Below are positions 7,739 through 15,316 of a stretch of 35,159 nt of DNA, piece by piece (positions within the stretch are counted from its first letter, which is position 1; the number at the start of each line of letters is the position of its first letter). The notes beneath the pieces are model-generated. The model worked only from the letters and a program-made list of their open reading frames with translations. It ran no database searches and was not told the origin of the DNA. Made by a program: the position numbers and the translations under genes. This DNA is from Pirellulales bacterium (lineage in GTDB: Bacteria; Planctomycetota; Planctomycetia; Pirellulales; JADZDJ01): positions 1 to 35,159 of the forward strand of contig DASRSD010000148.1 of assembly GCA_035656635.1 (NCBI GenBank). Direction: 5' to 3'.

Positions 7739-9217
7739 GTTATTTTTGATAACCGACTCCGCCGCTGCCTCCCCGCTTTGAATGCACTGCGGAATGCCCA
7801 CGCCTTCGAAAGCGTTGCCTGCCAATGCCAATCCGGGATGCTGTTCTAGCCGCTGGCGGATGCTTTGCAGACGCCGTATGTGGCCAAGCTGATATTGCGG
7901 CATGCTGGCCGGCCAGCGAAACACCAATGATAAAGAAGGGCCGCCTCGGATGCCGAGCAAAGCGCGCAGTTCTTCTTTGGCAGTGGTGAGGAGCTGATCG
8001 TCAGATAATGTCAGCATCTCCGGCTGCAGCGCCCCTCCCAAAAATACGCGAATCAGCACCTTCCCCGCCGGCGCGCGGCCTGGAAATTTCACGCTGGAAT
8101 AACTGGCCGATAGAATTTTCCGCCGCTCAATTGCCGGCACCACGAACCCAAAACTATCCAGTGCATTGGTAATTTGTTCGCGATCATAAGCCAGCGCCAC
8201 AATCACCGTCCCCGCAGATTCAATTTCTGAAAGCTCTCGGGCCAACTCGCCATCCATGCCGCCTAGTAACTTGGCCGATACCGACGCCGGAGTGGCCAAA
8301 ATCACGCCGTCGAAGTACTGTCCCCCGGTAGAACCTGGGGCTAACTGACCACTGACCCCTGACTCCTGATCCCTGACCACTGACCACCGACCATTCTCCC
8401 GCTCGATCCGCTCAATCTTCGCACTCAACCTCACGCAGCCATTGGGCAACCGGTCCGCAATTGCATTCACAAAGCTTTCGAGTCCGTCTCGGGGGGCGAC
8501 GAACATGCTGTATCGTGCCCCGCTGTCTTCTTCCGCGAGGCGAGTTTCGGCATCGGCATTGCGCTCGTCGAGTTTTGGTTTGCGCGCGGACCTTGCTGCC
8601 CTGCGCAAGCTCCCGTGCTTGCGCTCCATTTCCAAATAGCGCGGTAGCGTGGCCTCCAGGCTCAGTGTTTCCGGATTGGCCGTGTAAATGCCGCCCACCA
8701 ACGGTTGCACCAGTCGCTCGAATGCCTCCTGGCCCAGCCGTCGCCGAGCAAAATCAGCCACGCTTTCATCGCCCAGATTGCCTCCGGAGGGAATAAACCG
8801 CTCGCAGGCCGCGCGCAGTTTTCCCCGCCAGCTTAAAATCGGCGACCGCAGCAGGGGCCACAATCGCTGGGGCGACATCAGCACAAAACCGTCGGGAACG
8901 TGCTGCAGTTTCCCGCGGGCCACCACCATGGCGCCGCGATGGGCGGAGTCCATGGGAATCAATTGTTCCGCAAAACCGATCCGCCGGCATAAATTGATCG
9001 CCGCCGGAATCGTGGTGATAAAACTATCGGCGCTTTGCTCAATCAAAAAATCATCTTGCCGAACCGTGCGAATTATGCCTCCTAGCCGAGGGCTAGTTTC
9101 AAACAGCGTGATTGCTGCCTGCGGCGATAATTCTTTCACCCGATGTGCCGCGGCCAACCCGGCAATTCCTCCGCCGACGATGGCAACCTGCCGGGGTTGG
9201 GAGGACTGGTCTTCCAT
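7718..9217 (-). CDS. hemY: Protoporphyrinogen oxidase, oxygen-dependent HemY/PPOX type
   Basis: This flavoprotein oxidises protoporphyrinogen IX to protoporphyrin IX, the next-to-last step of protohaem synthesis (some annotations call it hemG). It has 499 residues from the ATG at 9217. The FAD dinucleotide motif VAIVGGGIAGLAAA is at residues 11-24. It is followed by LGGIIRT, SADSFI and the PLVGGIYTANPETLSLEAT segment typical of PPOX. The C-terminal GNAFEGVGIPQCIQSGEAAA is the second FAD-contacting motif. Another in-frame start eight codons upstream (9241) is less likely. A non-conserved stretch (WSVVRDQESGVSGQ and after), encoded by tandem CTGACCACTGACC-like DNA at about 8320-8395, interrupts the middle of the protein without breaking the frame. 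No other haem gene is nearby. Confidence 0.93.
   Translation of the reverse strand: MEDQSSQPRQVAIVGGGIAGLAAAHRVKELSPQAAITLFETSPRLGGIIRTVRQDDFLIEQSADSFITTIPAAINLCRRIGFAEQLIPMDSAHRGAMVVARGKLQHVPDGFVLMSPQRLWPLLRSPILSWRGKLRAACERFIPSGGNLGDESVADFARRRLGQEAFERLVQPLVGGIYTANPETLSLEATLPRYLEMERKHGSLRRAARSARKPKLDERNADAETRLAEEDSGARYSMFVAPRDGLESFVNAIADRLPNGCVRLSAKIERIERENGRWSVVRDQESGVSGQLAPGSTGGQYFDGVILATPASVSAKLLGGMDGELARELSEIESAGTVIVALAYDREQITNALDSFGFVVPAIERRKILSASYSSVKFPGRAPAGKVLIRVFLGGALQPEMLTLSDDQLLTTAKEELRALLGIRGGPSLSLVFRWPASMPQYQLGHIRRLQSIRQRLEQHPGLALAGNAFEGVGIPQCIQSGEAAAESVIKNNQCPSLQ
8320..8395 (-). repeat. CTGACC-type tandem repeat inserted in frame in the oxidase gene
   Basis: The plus strand shows repeated units of ctgacc, actgacc and ctgactcctgatcc. 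The minus-strand reading adds about 22 non-conserved residues between ENGR and QYFDGVILATPAS. Similar units occur at 2045-2075 inside uvrA and at 7281-7297 just before the small basic protein, so this is a dispersed simple repeat of the genome rather than a feature of the enzyme. Confidence 0.65.
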
Positions 9218-9384
9218 AGTCCGACGAGTATCGCAATTCACCCCGTCAGAGGCAAGATTCTCGCCGTTTTTCCGAATAACACTCCAGCTTCCTTCCAGAT
9301 ATGTTATGCTAACCTGCGGCTGGTCGCCGTGCTTTTCAAAATAAGACTGTTCACCATTTCCATTTGCGCGTGGAGTCGAAAGGC

Positions 9385-9864
9385 ATGCCGAATTCCTTGC
9401 AGCCAGATGATTCGCAGCACAACCTTTTGCGCAGCTTGTTGCGTTTGGTTGGTCCTATGCTGGTCGGGGTGGGGCTCCTGTTGATCATTATTGCCATGGT
9501 GAGTTTTTTCAGCGCATTTGGCGGAATGGAGCCGCCACGCTATTTTTGGTGTGCCTTTGTAGGCATGCCGGTTTTGGCGGTCGGATTGGCCATCTCCAGG
9601 TTTGCTTACCTGGGCGCTTTCGCCCGTTACATGGCCGATGAAGTGGCCCCGGTCGGCAGAGACGCCGCGAACTACATGGTCGATGGAACGAAAGACTCTC
9701 TGCGAGACATGGCAGCCGCCGTGGGCGACGGGTTCCGGTCCGGCAGCGGCCATGTTCCCGCGTCTGAGGAAGCCACGCCGGAAGTGAAAGTTCGCTGCCA
9801 AAAATGCCGCGCGTTGAATGACGAAGCTGCGAAGTTTTGTAATCAATGCGGCGCGCCGTTGTAA
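9385..9864 (+). CDS. Two-helix membrane protein with C-terminal zinc ribbon
   Basis: This is a 159-residue protein that I do not recognise as a named family. Residues about 20-45 (LVGPMLVGVGLLLIIIAMV) and 55-75 (FWCAFVGMPVLAVGLAIS) are membrane helices. A soluble segment follows. The C-terminus CQKCRALNDEAAKFCNQCGAPL has two CxxC knuckles of the zinc-ribbon type. The upstream TTG at 9364 is possible, but the ATG at 9385 is preferred. Small zinc-ribbon membrane proteins of this layout are frequent in planctomycetes, and their role is unknown. It lies 63 bases before the MGMT-fold gene and could be co-transcribed with it. Confidence 0.75.
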   Translation: MPNSLQPDDSQHNLLRSLLRLVGPMLVGVGLLLIIIAMVSFFSAFGGMEPPRYFWCAFVGMPVLAVGLAISRFAYLGAFARYMADEVAPVGRDAANYMVDGTKDSLRDMAAAVGDGFRSGSGHVPASEEATPEVKVRCQKCRALNDEAAKFCNQCGAPL

Positions 9865-9927
9865 AAATACTTGGCGCACCATCGAGCTTTGCAGTTGCAG
9901 CGAAAACTTATCTCAGGAAATGTCCTC

Positions 9928-10419
9928 ATGCCTAAGCGTAAATCGTGGCGGGAAAAACTGGCCGACAGCAAAGGCCTGCCCAAAACCGGCCGCATTGCCG
10001 GCAAAATGACCAAGCGTTGGGGCACGGGAACCATGGTGGTTCCCGCGCCGCGGGAAGTCGATGCCGTAATGAAGCGCGTGCCCAAAGGAAGGCTCATCAC
10101 CATCAGCGAAATTCGTGCGGCTTTGGCGAAACAACACGGCGCGAATGTTTGCTGCCCCATCACCACGGGCATTTTTGCCTGGATTTCTGCCCACGCCGCG
10201 GAAGAAGCTATCACCGATGCTACCGCCAATGGCCGCGGCAAGCCTAAAATCACGCCCTATTGGCGCACGCTGAAAACAGGCGGTGAATTGAATCCCAAGT
10301 ACCCTGGCGGAATTCCCCGGCTGCGCAAGCAATTAGCCGCCGAAGGCCACCGTGTGGTTGCCAAAGGCAAACGCTTTTTTGTGGCGGAGTACGAAAAATC
10401 GCTTGCCCACATCTCTTAG
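9928..10419 (+). CDS. MGMT-family (alkyltransferase-like) protein lacking the PCHR motif
   Basis: This is a 163-residue protein. The segment VPKGRLITISEIRAALAKQHG is the winged-helix DNA-binding fold of O6-methylguanine-DNA methyltransferases, and YWRTLKTGGELNPKYPGGI with LAAEGHRV matches proteins often labelled MGMT family. The active-site PCHR is not present; NVCCPITTGIFAW stands in its place. It is therefore unlikely to be a classical methyltransferase and may be a DNA-binding alkyltransferase-like protein (inferred). The N-terminus is strongly basic (MPKRKSWREK). The ATG at 9928 has AGGAAA 7-12 bases upstream, which supports this start over one 57 bases earlier. Confidence 0.75.
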   Translation: MPKRKSWREKLADSKGLPKTGRIAGKMTKRWGTGTMVVPAPREVDAVMKRVPKGRLITISEIRAALAKQHGANVCCPITTGIFAWISAHAAEEAITDATANGRGKPKITPYWRTLKTGGELNPKYPGGIPRLRKQLAAEGHRVVAKGKRFFVAEYEKSLAHIS

Positions 10420-10483
10420 TCGAATCTTCCGCAGTGTGTCGTTGTGCAAGTTTTCTCCGACCGCTTTTTTTAAGGGCTCCATC

Positions 10484-10939
10484 ATGCATCCGACCAAATG
10501 CGTTACCGCTGTTTTGTTAACTGCAGTGCTGGCGACTGTGTTTGGGTTAGGTCATCTGTCGGGCAATATTGCCGTCCAGGCCGAGGCCGCAGAAGCCGCC
10601 AAGCACAATCGGGTGTTCGAAATTCGCACGTATACCGCGGAGGAAGGCAAGCTCGATGCCCTATTGGCCCGGTTCCGCGATCACACCTGTGCGCTCTTTG
10701 AAAAGCACGGCATGACGAACATTGGCTACTGGGTGCCGCAGGACGAGCCGAAATCGAAAAACACGCTCGTTTACATCCTCGCGCATGAAAGCCGCGACGC
10801 CGCCAAGAAAAATTGGGCCGAATTCAGCCGCGATCCCGATTGGCAAAAAGCCAAAACCGATTCCGAAGCGGACGGCAAACTGACCACCAAAACCGAATCA
10901 GTCTTTGTCGACCCCACCGATTTCTCACCGTTGAAGTAG
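10484..10939 (+). CDS. Secreted NIPSNAP family protein
   Basis: This is a 151-residue protein. Residues 1-35 form a signal peptide (VLLTAVLATVFGLGHL core, then AVQAEAAEA). The mature part is one NIPSNAP ferredoxin-like domain: RVFEIRTYTAEEGKLDALLARF opens it, KHGMTNIGYWVPQDE is in the middle, and LVYILAHESRDAAKKNWAEF and DPDWQKAK follow. Secreted NIPSNAP proteins of this form are common in planctomycetes, and their biochemical role is not established. The start at 10484 is chosen because it begins the signal peptide; an upstream in-frame extension overlaps the previous gene. The next gene starts 11 bases after its stop, so the two are probably in one transcript. Confidence 0.85.
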   Translation: MHPTKCVTAVLLTAVLATVFGLGHLSGNIAVQAEAAEAAKHNRVFEIRTYTAEEGKLDALLARFRDHTCALFEKHGMTNIGYWVPQDEPKSKNTLVYILAHESRDAAKKNWAEFSRDPDWQKAKTDSEADGKLTTKTESVFVDPTDFSPLK

Positions 10940-10949
10940 CGCCACTCGT

Positions 10950-12461
10950 ATGACAGGCATGAGCTGCACCGCCACACGCTTAAACCTCTTTGCTCCGCAA
11001 CTACGATGGGCGGTGTTGTTAAGTGCATTGCTTCTTTCCTCCCTGGATCGGCCAACTCGAATCCACGCTCAACCGGCAGATCATCTAAACCCGCCTTCTG
11101 ATTACATCGACGATGCCAGTGGTTTGAATCGCACCCACGTTGCAGAAGTGTGGTCCATTCCGCCCGACGCAAAGTCTGCGGAGCAACAACTTGGCCAGTT
11201 GCTTGCCAAAGCTCAAAGCGAAAATCGGCATGTCTCGGTGGCCGGCGCGCGGCATAGCATGGGAGGCCACACCATTTATCCCGATGGCATCGTCATCGAC
11301 ATGCTCCCCTTCAATCATCTGGAATTGAATGCGGAGCAAAAAATCCTCCATGCCGGTGCGGGAGCACGCTGGTCACAAATCATCCCGTATCTCGACGCAC
11401 AGGGCCTCTCAGTGGCGGTGATGCAATCCTTCAACGATTTTAGCGTCGGCGGATCAATCAGCGTCAACGCGCATGGTTGGCAGGCTGCTCGGCCGCCAAT
11501 TGCTTCGACCGTGGAGGCGTTTCGGCTGATGACAGCGGATGGCCAAATTGTCCGCTGTAGCCGTAGCCAAAATCCAGAACTATTTAAGTTGGCCCTCGGT
11601 GGTTACGGATTATTTGGCATCATTTTAGATGTGGACCTGCACGTGGTTCCCAACCAACGTTACCGCTGCGAGTCGGAAGTACTTCCCGCAAGCAAATGGG
11701 CAGCTCGTTTTGCAGAAAAAATAAAAAATTCTCCCGACATCGGCATGATCTATGGACGATTGTGCATTGTGCCCGGCGACAACAGCTTTTTGCGCGAAGC
11801 AATTTTAACGTCATTTCATGCCGCCCCATGCAAACCTGACGAAATTCCTGCGCTTAAGCCATTAAATAACTCCGACCGTAGGCGCGAAATCTATCGGGCC
11901 CAGGTTGGCAATCTGGCCGCCAAGCAATTCCGCTGGGATGCGGAAAAAACAGCCGGCGAAATTTCCGCAGGAGTTTTTTATTCTCGCAACCAATTACTAA
12001 ATGAAGCGACGACACTGTTCCAGGAGCAAAATCCAGATCGGGTCGACATACTTCAAGAATATTTTGTGCCACCCGATCAATTGGCGCGCTTTCTCGATGC
12101 CATGCGCGAAATCATCCCCAAATACCCTGCCGATTTGCTCAATGTCACTTTGCGTGACGTCGAAGAAGATCACGATACGATTCTCAGATATGCCGACAAG
12201 AATATGGTGGCGCTAGTCCTGGCCTTTAATCAACTTCGCACGGAGGCTGCGGATCAACAAACTGAACTCATGACACAGGAACTCATCGCAGCAGCACTCC
12301 GATGCCAGGGGCGATATTATTTGCCCTATCGTTTACATGCTACCCCAGAGCAGTTTTTTCAGGCCTATCCTCAAGCGACAGAGTTTTTCAATCGCAAGCG
12401 GTTCTTCGATCCCCATGAACTATTTCAAAACGAGTTTTACGTGAAGTACAGCAAGCGCTAG
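10950..12461 (+). CDS. Secreted FAD-linked oxidase (gulonolactone/arabinonolactone oxidase-like)
   Basis: This is a 503-residue flavin oxidase of the vanillyl-alcohol-oxidase superfamily. A hydrophobic segment at residues 18-31 followed by HAQPADH suggests export. The FAD_binding_4 (PCMH) domain covers about 62-235. GARHSMGGH at 99-107 carries the histidine (H102) that in this family can bind FAD covalently, and FSVGGSISVNAHGW is the pyrophosphate loop. ALGGYGLFGIILDVDLHVVPN ends the domain. The C-terminal RYYLPYRLHATPEQFFQAYP and FDPHELFQNEFY resemble the D-arabinono-1,4-lactone oxidase domain. The substrate is probably a sugar lactone or polyol, but this cannot be fixed from sequence. A second ATG three codons downstream is possible. 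Confidence 0.85.
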   Translation: MTGMSCTATRLNLFAPQLRWAVLLSALLLSSLDRPTRIHAQPADHLNPPSDYIDDASGLNRTHVAEVWSIPPDAKSAEQQLGQLLAKAQSENRHVSVAGARHSMGGHTIYPDGIVIDMLPFNHLELNAEQKILHAGAGARWSQIIPYLDAQGLSVAVMQSFNDFSVGGSISVNAHGWQAARPPIASTVEAFRLMTADGQIVRCSRSQNPELFKLALGGYGLFGIILDVDLHVVPNQRYRCESEVLPASKWAARFAEKIKNSPDIGMIYGRLCIVPGDNSFLREAILTSFHAAPCKPDEIPALKPLNNSDRRREIYRAQVGNLAAKQFRWDAEKTAGEISAGVFYSRNQLLNEATTLFQEQNPDRVDILQEYFVPPDQLARFLDAMREIIPKYPADLLNVTLRDVEEDHDTILRYADKNMVALVLAFNQLRTEAADQQTELMTQELIAAALRCQGRYYLPYRLHATPEQFFQAYPQATEFFNRKRFFDPHELFQNEFYVKYSKR

Positions 12462-12487
12462 CCAATGCCGAAGATGGGCAACCCTGA

Positions 12488-13381
12488 CTACGCCTTCTTC
12501 AAAAACCCTTCGGTTTTCAAAAACTCGTAAAACTGCTGGATAAAGTCGTTGCTCGGCTTACCGGCGTTGCTGTCGCGCAGGCCGAAGCCGTGCTCCGTTT
12601 TGGCGTAAATGTGCAGCTCCGCCGAAACCCCGGCGTTTTTTAGCGACAGGTAGTGATTGGCCAGCATGGTTTGAAAATGATTGCCGTCTTCATCTCCCAC
12701 GGCGATAAACGTCGGCGGTAAATTCATCTCCTTCGTAATCGTTTGATTGCGAATGCCCAACGGGCCGGAATAAATGAGCGCCTGAAAATCGGGCCGGGCG
12801 CTTTGGCGTTCGACCGGATCGTCGGCCTCGTCCTTTCCTTTGCCGTCCGCATCGCACACCAGGGCCGCCAACTCGCCGCCGGCGGAACATCCCATAATGC
12901 CTACCCGATGCGGATCAATGCCCCACTCCTCGGCTCGGCTTCGCACCAGGCGCATGGCCCGTTGACCATCCTGCGTGGGCGCATCGGGCAGTTTGTAGGG
13001 CGAACCTTTCTCCCGCGCCAACCGATATTTGAGCACGAAGCAGGCCACGCCATGGTCGCTCAGCCATTTAGCCTCGTTCAATCCTTCGTGCACCATCCAC
13101 AATTCTCGATGCCCGCCGCCGGGGGCAATAACAACCGCTGCACCGGTCGCCTTTTCCTTCGGCGGCAAAAAAACGGTCAGCGACGGATTGTTTACATTGG
13201 TGATGGTATAGTCGCCGTGCCCCTTGTCGGTTTTCACATCGGGCATGTCTTTGCGATCTTCAAACCCCGGCACGCCGCCCGGCCACAGTGGAATTTCTTG
13301 CAGCGCTTCCTCCGCCTGTGCCACGGCACAAGACACGAGGAACCAAAACAACACCGCCGCCAAACTCCGCCGGGAACGCAT
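12488..13381 (-). CDS. Secreted alpha/beta hydrolase (esterase, BD-FAE/xylan-esterase-like)
   Basis: This is a 297-residue protein. Residues 1-23 are a signal peptide (LAAVLFWFLVSCAVAQA). IPLWPGGVPG near residue 30 is typical of planctomycete secreted esterases. The oxyanion motif is APGGGHRE (86-93), the nucleophile elbow is GCSAGG with Ser166, the acid is probably D230 or D232 in VGDEDGNH, and the histidine is H264 in KTEHGFG. These three residues make a complete catalytic set. A carboxylic-ester substrate such as acetylated polysaccharide is inferred. The gene is convergent with the FAD oxidase, the two stops being only 26 bases apart. Confidence 0.88.
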   Translation of the reverse strand: MRSRRSLAAVLFWFLVSCAVAQAEEALQEIPLWPGGVPGFEDRKDMPDVKTDKGHGDYTITNVNNPSLTVFLPPKEKATGAAVVIAPGGGHRELWMVHEGLNEAKWLSDHGVACFVLKYRLAREKGSPYKLPDAPTQDGQRAMRLVRSRAEEWGIDPHRVGIMGCSAGGELAALVCDADGKGKDEADDPVERQSARPDFQALIYSGPLGIRNQTITKEMNLPPTFIAVGDEDGNHFQTMLANHYLSLKNAGVSAELHIYAKTEHGFGLRDSNAGKPSNDFIQQFYEFLKTEGFLKKA

Positions 13382-13440
13382 GGTTAAAGTCTCCGATAGT
13401 TTCTTGCTGTGTGAAGATTATTCGATTGCCTGATGCTGTG

Positions 13441-13500
13441 GGTGCCCCAAGGGGGCAACCGAAAACAGCCTAGGCCAGGCGTAAGCGTCGGCCTGGGTGA
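13441..13500. repeat. Intergenic dispersed-type repeat
   Basis: A small hairpin (TGCCCC with GGGGGCA) is followed by GCCTAGGCCAGGCGTAAGC and a partly inverted GGCCTGGG. The block is non-coding and has the look of the CG-rich dispersed repeats found across planctomycete intergenic regions. I see no gene between 13382 and 13573. Confidence 0.4.
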
Positions 13501-13515
13501 AATGATTATTTGAAC

Positions 13516-13535
13516 AAAAAAGCCCCAACGGGGCG
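13516..13535 (-). terminator. Intrinsic terminator of the 51-residue gene
   Basis: Read on the minus strand this is GCCCC-gtt-GGGGC followed by TTTTTT. It lies 40 bases after the stop of the small gene at 13574-13729. The stem is only 5 bp but is all G:C and is directly followed by the U-run. Confidence 0.6.
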
Positions 13536-13573
13536 ACACTAAGCACTTGAATTGTTTCTCGTTCGGGCCGGAT

Positions 13574-13729
13574 TCACCGCTGCTTTTTGTCTTGCTGATT
13601 TTCTTTGTGATCTTCGCGAAAAAATTGGATGCCGCACAGCTTCAGCAAGAATTGACCAACCACAAAGACCAGCGCGCCAATCATCAGTGCGGTGCCAATG
13701 GCAATGGTTTTGGGGCGGGCGGTGCCCAT
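13574..13729 (-). CDS. Small single-helix membrane protein (51 residues), hypothetical
   Basis: From the ATG at 13729 the frame encodes MGTARPKTIAIGTALMIGAL, then VFVVGQFLLKLC, then a charged tail ending in ENQQDKKQR. There is one strong membrane helix at about residues 8-32, with a basic N-terminus and a polar C-terminus. Overlapping longer frames on both strands look like shadows, while this one has membrane-protein composition and an intrinsic terminator downstream. I do not recognise the family. Confidence 0.5.
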   Translation of the reverse strand: MGTARPKTIAIGTALMIGALVFVVGQFLLKLCGIQFFREDHKENQQDKKQR

Positions 13730-13955
13730 TCCATACAAGCAGCGCGGCAAACAGCACGATCACGCACGGCCATCTGACCCCCATGGCCGCATTGTAAGTA
13801 TTAGGCGTATATATGGCAGCCTATGCGGTAGCTAGCCGCAAGCCTGGAGCGGGGGTATTTTAGCAAATTCCACCCCATACGCTACAATGCGGGGCAGCCC
13901 CTAACCCATGGCCGACGCGTGGGGAACCGCCACTCGAACCTACAATCCATAAAAC

Positions 13956-14225
13956 ATGGACACCAACCGCTTAATTCGAGCAGTTATTTCCGCAGGATGC
14001 GTGGTCGCTGCGAGTCTGTGCCTTGCTGCGAGCTACATCAGTGCTGCCATAATGACGAGCACACTCCCGTATGCTTACCTGGCCGCACATACAGAAGAAG
14101 GTTTTTGCGAGCGATTGAAGCTAACGTGGCCGCTCTTAGTCATCGCAGCCGCGCTTTATATTACGACGGGGATCATCGCGATTTCCGCGATACGCCAAAA
14201 GGCGGCCCGGAGCATTGCTAACTAG
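13956..14225 (+). CDS. Small two-helix membrane protein, hypothetical
   Basis: This is an 89-residue protein with two hydrophobic spans, about residues 9-33 (AVISAGCVVAASLCLAASYI) and 58-80 (WPLLVIAAALYITTGIIAIS). The loop between them contains AAHTEEGFCERLKL. The C-terminus is basic. A TACAAT -10-like hexamer lies about 15 bases upstream of the ATG. The family is not recognised. The IS target site lies 113 bases downstream, so the element did not break the gene. Confidence 0.5.
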   Translation: MDTNRLIRAVISAGCVVAASLCLAASYISAAIMTSTLPYAYLAAHTEEGFCERLKLTWPLLVIAAALYITTGIIAISAIRQKAARSIAN

Positions 14226-14337
14226 CCCATGAAACTCCGCTTCACGATCCGCGACTTCCGACCAACACACTGTTAAGACACTACCATCAATTCAGCGCTC
14301 TCCCGAAGTACCAGACACTCTTAGCCAACACACCACC

Positions 14338-14345
14338 CTCAGCCC
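14338..14345. repeat. Target-site duplication, left copy (CTCAGCCC)
   Basis: CTCAGCCC abuts the left inverted repeat and is repeated at 16707-16714, outside the right one. With the flanking identical bases the shared sequence is 15 bp (ACCCTCAGCCCGGTG), because the IS ends begin with GGT and the target also has CACC and GGTG at its edges. Confidence 0.85.
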
Positions 14346-14368
14346 GGTGGTGTGTGAATATCTGTGGG
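14346..14368 (+). repeat. Left terminal inverted repeat of the IS element
   Basis: It begins GGTGGTGTGTGAATAT and ends TGTGGG. Compared with the inverted right end it differs at positions 4, 13, 16 and 17 only. A further GGCAACCT motif lies just inside both ends. Confidence 0.85.
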
Positions 14369-14403
14369 GAAAATAGGCAACCTCGCTGCCAATCTGAAAC
14401 GTG

Positions 14404-15075
14404 CTATTTCGGCAGAAGTAGTAGGTCATTAGGTTTTGCTATTTCTTTGTGTCCAACCACAAGAAAAAGTGTGCCATTCGGGACAAGTTCAGAATGGTTT
14501 AGGTGTATTCCATCGACACCAGATTTCTCTAGTGCATCACAAAGCAATGCGGCCGGAATGAGTTGTTTCCCCAACTCCTTTTCATCGGAAGTGTTGATTA
14601 TTGGGGTAAACACAACTACCCCATTCACTGAACCACCTTTCCACTCCTCGACATATTCGCATTTCCACTTTGCTCTGATTAGAGTCATAGCTATCTGTGC
14701 GAAAAGATTTACCGCTTCATCGTCAAATTTGTATGTTGCGATTTGCAAGGGCACTTTCTCGGCTGCCTCCAGCCGATCTTGCAGTACTCTCATCTGTTCT
14801 AATGAAAGTTTGCGTGCGGCAACCGCTTTGTTGGCATCCGTCGCTTCTTTTGATGCGGCCTCCAATTGTGCTTCTAATCGGGTGATATGTCTGTCTGCAA
14901 ATATCCCGCTTGCAAAAAATATCACTGTTAAAGCGAAGCCTGCAATCGCCGTCGCGCATTCTCCATACCAGTACAGCGATTTATCACGTCTCCCTAGCCA
15001 AGCCATCCAGCAATACGCTAGAGCGACGGCAAAACTAAGTGCCGAACCAGAGAAAAATAAAACCGTCTCTGCCAT
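14404..15075 (-). CDS. IS passenger: two-helix membrane protein with coiled coil
   Basis: This is a 223-residue protein. Two membrane helices are at about residues 5-27 (LFFSGSALSFAVALAYCWMAWL) and 40-60 (ATAIAGFALTVIFFASGIFA). A charged coiled coil follows at about 62-105 (ITRLEAQLEAASKEA, then LEQMRVLQDRLEAAEK). The C-terminal globular part of about 115 residues contains CEYVEEW, NGVVVFTPI, a region resembling a small alpha/beta domain, and NGTLFLVVGHKEI near the end. Similar hypothetical membrane proteins occur in many bacteria without known function. The gene is transcribed away from the transposase and ends 35 bp inside the left inverted repeat, so it travels with the element. It is not needed for any known IS1 transposition step. 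Confidence 0.75.
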   Translation of the reverse strand: MAETVLFFSGSALSFAVALAYCWMAWLGRRDKSLYWYGECATAIAGFALTVIFFASGIFADRHITRLEAQLEAASKEATDANKAVAARKLSLEQMRVLQDRLEAAEKVPLQIATYKFDDEAVNLFAQIAMTLIRAKWKCEYVEEWKGGSVNGVVVFTPIINTSDEKELGKQLIPAALLCDALEKSGVDGIHLNHSELVPNGTLFLVVGHKEIAKPNDLLLLPK

Positions 15076-15084
15076 GGAGGATCA

Positions 15085-15198
15085 ATGCCAAGCGCTTTGA
15101 GGTATGCGTTGATGTTTTTGGCGATTTTCTACCCAGCAATGGGAATTATTGCTCTGCTTGTTCGACGCAGTGCTGGCCGGCGCGAACCTCCTGCGTGA
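15085..15198 (+). CDS. Possible 37-residue membrane peptide inside the IS
   Basis: This short frame encodes MPSALRYALMFLAIFYPAMG, then IIALLVRR and a basic tail. It has one membrane helix followed by arginines. GGAGG lies 4 bases before the ATG, a strong if close ribosome-binding site. The frame starts 10 bases to the right of the passenger gene's start and runs the other way. It may be chance, because no promoter is evident inside the passenger gene. Confidence 0.3.
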   Translation: MPSALRYALMFLAIFYPAMGIIALLVRRSAGRREPPA

Positions 15199-15316
15199 AG
15201 GTGCATCTTAAACTCTCCAACGTTTTCGGAGAGTGACGCGCGCCTTGGTGGCGCAGCAGTTTTATACGCTGCCGGAGCGGTCGTTACAACGATGGGATCG
15301 AAACCCTTGCTCTCCG

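Noticed and set aside
12743-13387. 214-residue plus-strand frame opposite the hydrolase
   Set aside because: The minus strand has a complete signal peptide and catalytic triad; the plus-strand frame is its antisense shadow.
14328-14355. ACACACCACC/GGTGGTGTGT hairpin as a transcription terminator
   Set aside because: Half of it is the IS inverted repeat and there is no U-run; it is better explained as an insertion junction.
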